Source: an uncultured Eubacteriales bacterium (lineage in GTDB: Bacteria; Bacillota; Clostridia; TANB77; CAG-508). Taken from it: 6,988 bases of DNA. A program made the translations under genes and the position numbers. The notes below the pieces were generated by a model. That model made no database searches. It had not been told where the DNA came from and saw nothing but the letters and a program-made list of their open reading frames with translations. The stretch spans positions 1 to 6,988 of the forward strand of contig CACXCH010000080.1 in assembly GCA_902766085.1 (NCBI GenBank), read 5' to 3'. Position 1 is the first letter of the stretch. The number at the start of each line of letters is the position of its first letter. Shown here piece by piece: positions 5,560-6,988 of this stretch.

Positions 5560-5633
5560 CTCTATATTTATTTTTATATTAATATTTAGCAAAATCCAAA
5601 TGTAAAAGCTGTTAGACCACTGATATTTTTATA

Positions 5634-6515
5634 CTATAAATCATCATCTATTAAATCTTTTAAAAATTTTCCATAGTCATTTTTCTTTAATTGATTTGCT
5701 ATTCTAGCAACTTGTTCTTTATTAATCCAGCCATTTTCATAAGCTATTTCCTCTGGGCAACATATTTGCAAGCCTTGCCTTTTTTCAATTGTCTGCACAA
5801 AACTTGCGGTTTCAATTAAAGCATCATGTGTTCCGGTATCAAACCAAGCCATACCTCTGCCAAGTTTTTCTACTTTTAGCTTTTTGTTTTTCATATAAAC
5901 TTCATTGATAGAAGTTATTTCAAGCTCACCTCTATCCGATGGTTTAATGGTTTTAGCTATTTCTATAACATCATTAGTGTAAAAATAAAGTCCTGGTACT
6001 GCATAGTCAGATTTAGGATCCTTAGGTTTTTCTTCAATTGAAATAGCATTTCCATCTTTGTCCATTTCAACAACACCATATCTTCTAGGATCATTTACTC
6101 TGTAACCAAATATTGTTGACTCGTTTTCTCTAGCACTAGCTTTTTTCAATATGTCCTTTAGATTTCCTCCATAAAATAAGTTATCTCCCAAAATTAAAGT
6201 AACATTATCGTTTCCTATAAAATCTTCACCTATTATAAAACTCTCAGCAAGTCCGTTTGGTTTTTCTTGAATCTTGTATTCAAAATTCATTCCCCATTGC
6301 GAACCATCTCCGAGAAGTTCTTTAAATGCCTCGTTATCTCTAGGAGTCGTTATTATTAAAACATCTCTAATGCCTGTCTCCATCAAAACATATAATGGAT
6401 AATATATCATTGGTTTATCATATACTGGCATTAATTGTTTTGATGTTGCAAGTGTTAGTGGATAAAGTCTAGTTCCACTTCCCCCTGCTAAAATTATTCC
6501 TTTTCTGTTTTTCAT
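5634..6515 (-). CDS. rfbA: Glucose-1-phosphate thymidylyltransferase
   Basis: This enzyme makes dTDP-glucose and pyrophosphate from glucose-1-phosphate and dTTP, the first step of dTDP-L-rhamnose synthesis. The nucleotidyltransferase signature GGSGTRLYPLT is at 11-21. It is followed by KQLMPVYDKPMIYYPL (26-41), the base-binding region EKPNGLAESF (84-93), LILGDNLFYG (107-116) with Asp111 as a metal-binding candidate, YGVVEMD (146-152), EEKPK (161-165), YAVPGLYFY (171-179) and WFDTGTHDAL (224-233) with Asp226. The 293 residues match the usual short RfbA length, so the protein is intact. The start has a normal Shine-Dalgarno, AAGGAAG at 6526-6532, 10 bases upstream. It follows rfbD by 53 bases on the same strand, with no terminator, so the two are probably one transcript. 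Confidence 0.98.
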   Translation of the reverse strand: MKNRKGIILAGGSGTRLYPLTLATSKQLMPVYDKPMIYYPLYVLMETGIRDVLIITTPRDNEAFKELLGDGSQWGMNFEYKIQEKPNGLAESFIIGEDFIGNDNVTLILGDNLFYGGNLKDILKKASARENESTIFGYRVNDPRRYGVVEMDKDGNAISIEEKPKDPKSDYAVPGLYFYTNDVIEIAKTIKPSDRGELEITSINEVYMKNKKLKVEKLGRGMAWFDTGTHDALIETASFVQTIEKRQGLQICCPEEIAYENGWINKEQVARIANQLKKNDYGKFLKDLIDDDL

Positions 6516-6568
6516 TTATATTGCACTTCCTTTTTACCTTTTTATTTTTCTTTCATTTGCAATCTGAC

Positions 6569-6988
6569 TTATAGCACTCCTTCTTCTTTCAAGTATCTTT
6601 TTAATCCGTCTTCCCAAGTTGGAACTTTGATTCCACATTTTTCAAGCTTTGCTTTTGATAATTGTGAATTTTTAGGTCTAATAGCTTGTTTAACTTTCAT
6701 CATTTCTATATATTCTTCGGTTGTAACTGGATTAACTTTGCAATCAATGTTTGCATATTTGAATATTGTTTTTGTAAAATCAGCCCAAGTTGTGAAACCT
6801 TCGTTTGTTGCATTATAAACTCCATAAGGAATTTTATTTGTAACAGCCTCATAAATAATTTCAGCTAAATCTTTAGCATAGGTTGGTGAACCGTGTTGAT
6901 CAGAAACAACCGAAACCTCATTATGTTCTTTTCCAAGTTTTAACATTGTTTTTACAAAATTGTGTCCACCAATTCCATAAAGCCAAGC
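6569..6988 (-). CDS. rfbD: dTDP-4-dehydrorhamnose reductase (C-terminal part, truncated by window edge)
   Basis: This NADPH-dependent extended short-chain dehydrogenase reduces dTDP-4-dehydrorhamnose to dTDP-L-rhamnose, the last step of the pathway. The reading frame continues to the right edge, so the 139 visible residues are the C-terminal half of a protein of about 280-290. Family landmarks are AWLYGIGGHNFVKTML at the edge, VVSDQHGSPTYAKDLAE, YGVYNATNEGFTTWADF and RPKNSQLSKAKLEKCG near the end. The N-terminal Rossmann motif and catalytic YxxxK lie outside the window. The Met at 6946 is internal and is not the start. Together with rfbA, rfbC and rfbB it completes the four-enzyme pathway. 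Confidence 0.95.
   Translation of the reverse strand, partial: AWLYGIGGHNFVKTMLKLGKEHNEVSVVSDQHGSPTYAKDLAEIIYEAVTNKIPYGVYNATNEGFTTWADFTKTIFKYANIDCKVNPVTTEEYIEMMKVKQAIRPKNSQLSKAKLEKCGIKVPTWEDGLKRYLKEEGVL

Noticed and set aside
5576..5606. Internal promoter before rfbC, TTTACA with TAATAT
   Set aside because: The 19-base spacing and weak -10 are within what AT-rich sequence gives by chance. Not supported enough to annotate.
6520..6563. ATTGCA/TGCAAT inverted repeat around the rfbA Shine-Dalgarno
   Set aside because: Six-base arms with a 32-base loop in AT-rich DNA are weak, and rfbA has normal Shine-Dalgarno spacing. Possible sequestration only.
6569..6946. A 125-residue protein starting at Met 6946
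   Set aside because: The frame continues upstream to the window edge with conserved RfbD sequence (WLYGIGGHNFVKT), so that Met is internal.

Overview
The window looks like chromosome of a very AT-rich, low-GC Gram-positive bacterium (Bacillota, probably Clostridia-like). The evidence is strong AGGAGG-type ribosome binding sites, heavy use of A/T-ending codons and AGA arginine codons, a eukaryote/archaeal-type prolyl-tRNA synthetase next to a bacterial class II lysyl-tRNA synthetase, and a dTDP-rhamnose gene set. The exact taxon cannot be read from the sequence. TGG is used for Trp and nothing suggests a recoded TGA.

Layout. From 1 to 1996, on the minus strand, lie proS followed by lysS, 32 bases apart. 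They are probably one translation operon driven by a good promoter at 2067-2095; lysS runs off the left edge. From 1997 to 2252 is a divergent control region rich in short palindromes. From 2253 to 2516, on the plus strand, is a small membrane protein gene with its own extended -10 promoter and a strong terminator (2523-2555); its base usage differs from everything around it. From 2578 to 3573, on the minus strand, is an unrecognised 331-residue exported or membrane-anchored protein with its own promoter (3646-3674). From 3741 to the right edge, on the minus strand, is the dTDP-L-rhamnose pathway in transcription order rfbD (partial), rfbA, rfbC, rfbB. Its gaps are unusually loose (53, 116 and 214 bases), and the largest holds a degenerate direct-repeat array.

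How the genes work together. RfbA makes dTDP-glucose from glucose-1-phosphate and dTTP, RfbB dehydrates it, RfbC epimerises the keto sugar and RfbD reduces it to dTDP-L-rhamnose, the donor for cell-surface polysaccharide. The 331-residue protein sits just downstream but appears to be transcribed separately. proS and lysS supply Pro-tRNA and Lys-tRNA.

Most interesting signals. (1) At three of the seven visible gene starts (proS, the 331-residue gene and rfbC) the only good Shine-Dalgarno sequence is 29-48 bases upstream of the start codon, and an inverted repeat fills the space between. In two of them the Shine-Dalgarno instead serves a tiny reading frame (ATG-TAA, or Met-Ile-Ile-stop). The other four starts have ordinary spacing. 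(2) The compositionally foreign small membrane gene is a self-contained promoter-gene-terminator unit. (3) There is a degenerate repeat array inside the rhamnose cluster. No complete new multi-gene system is evident.
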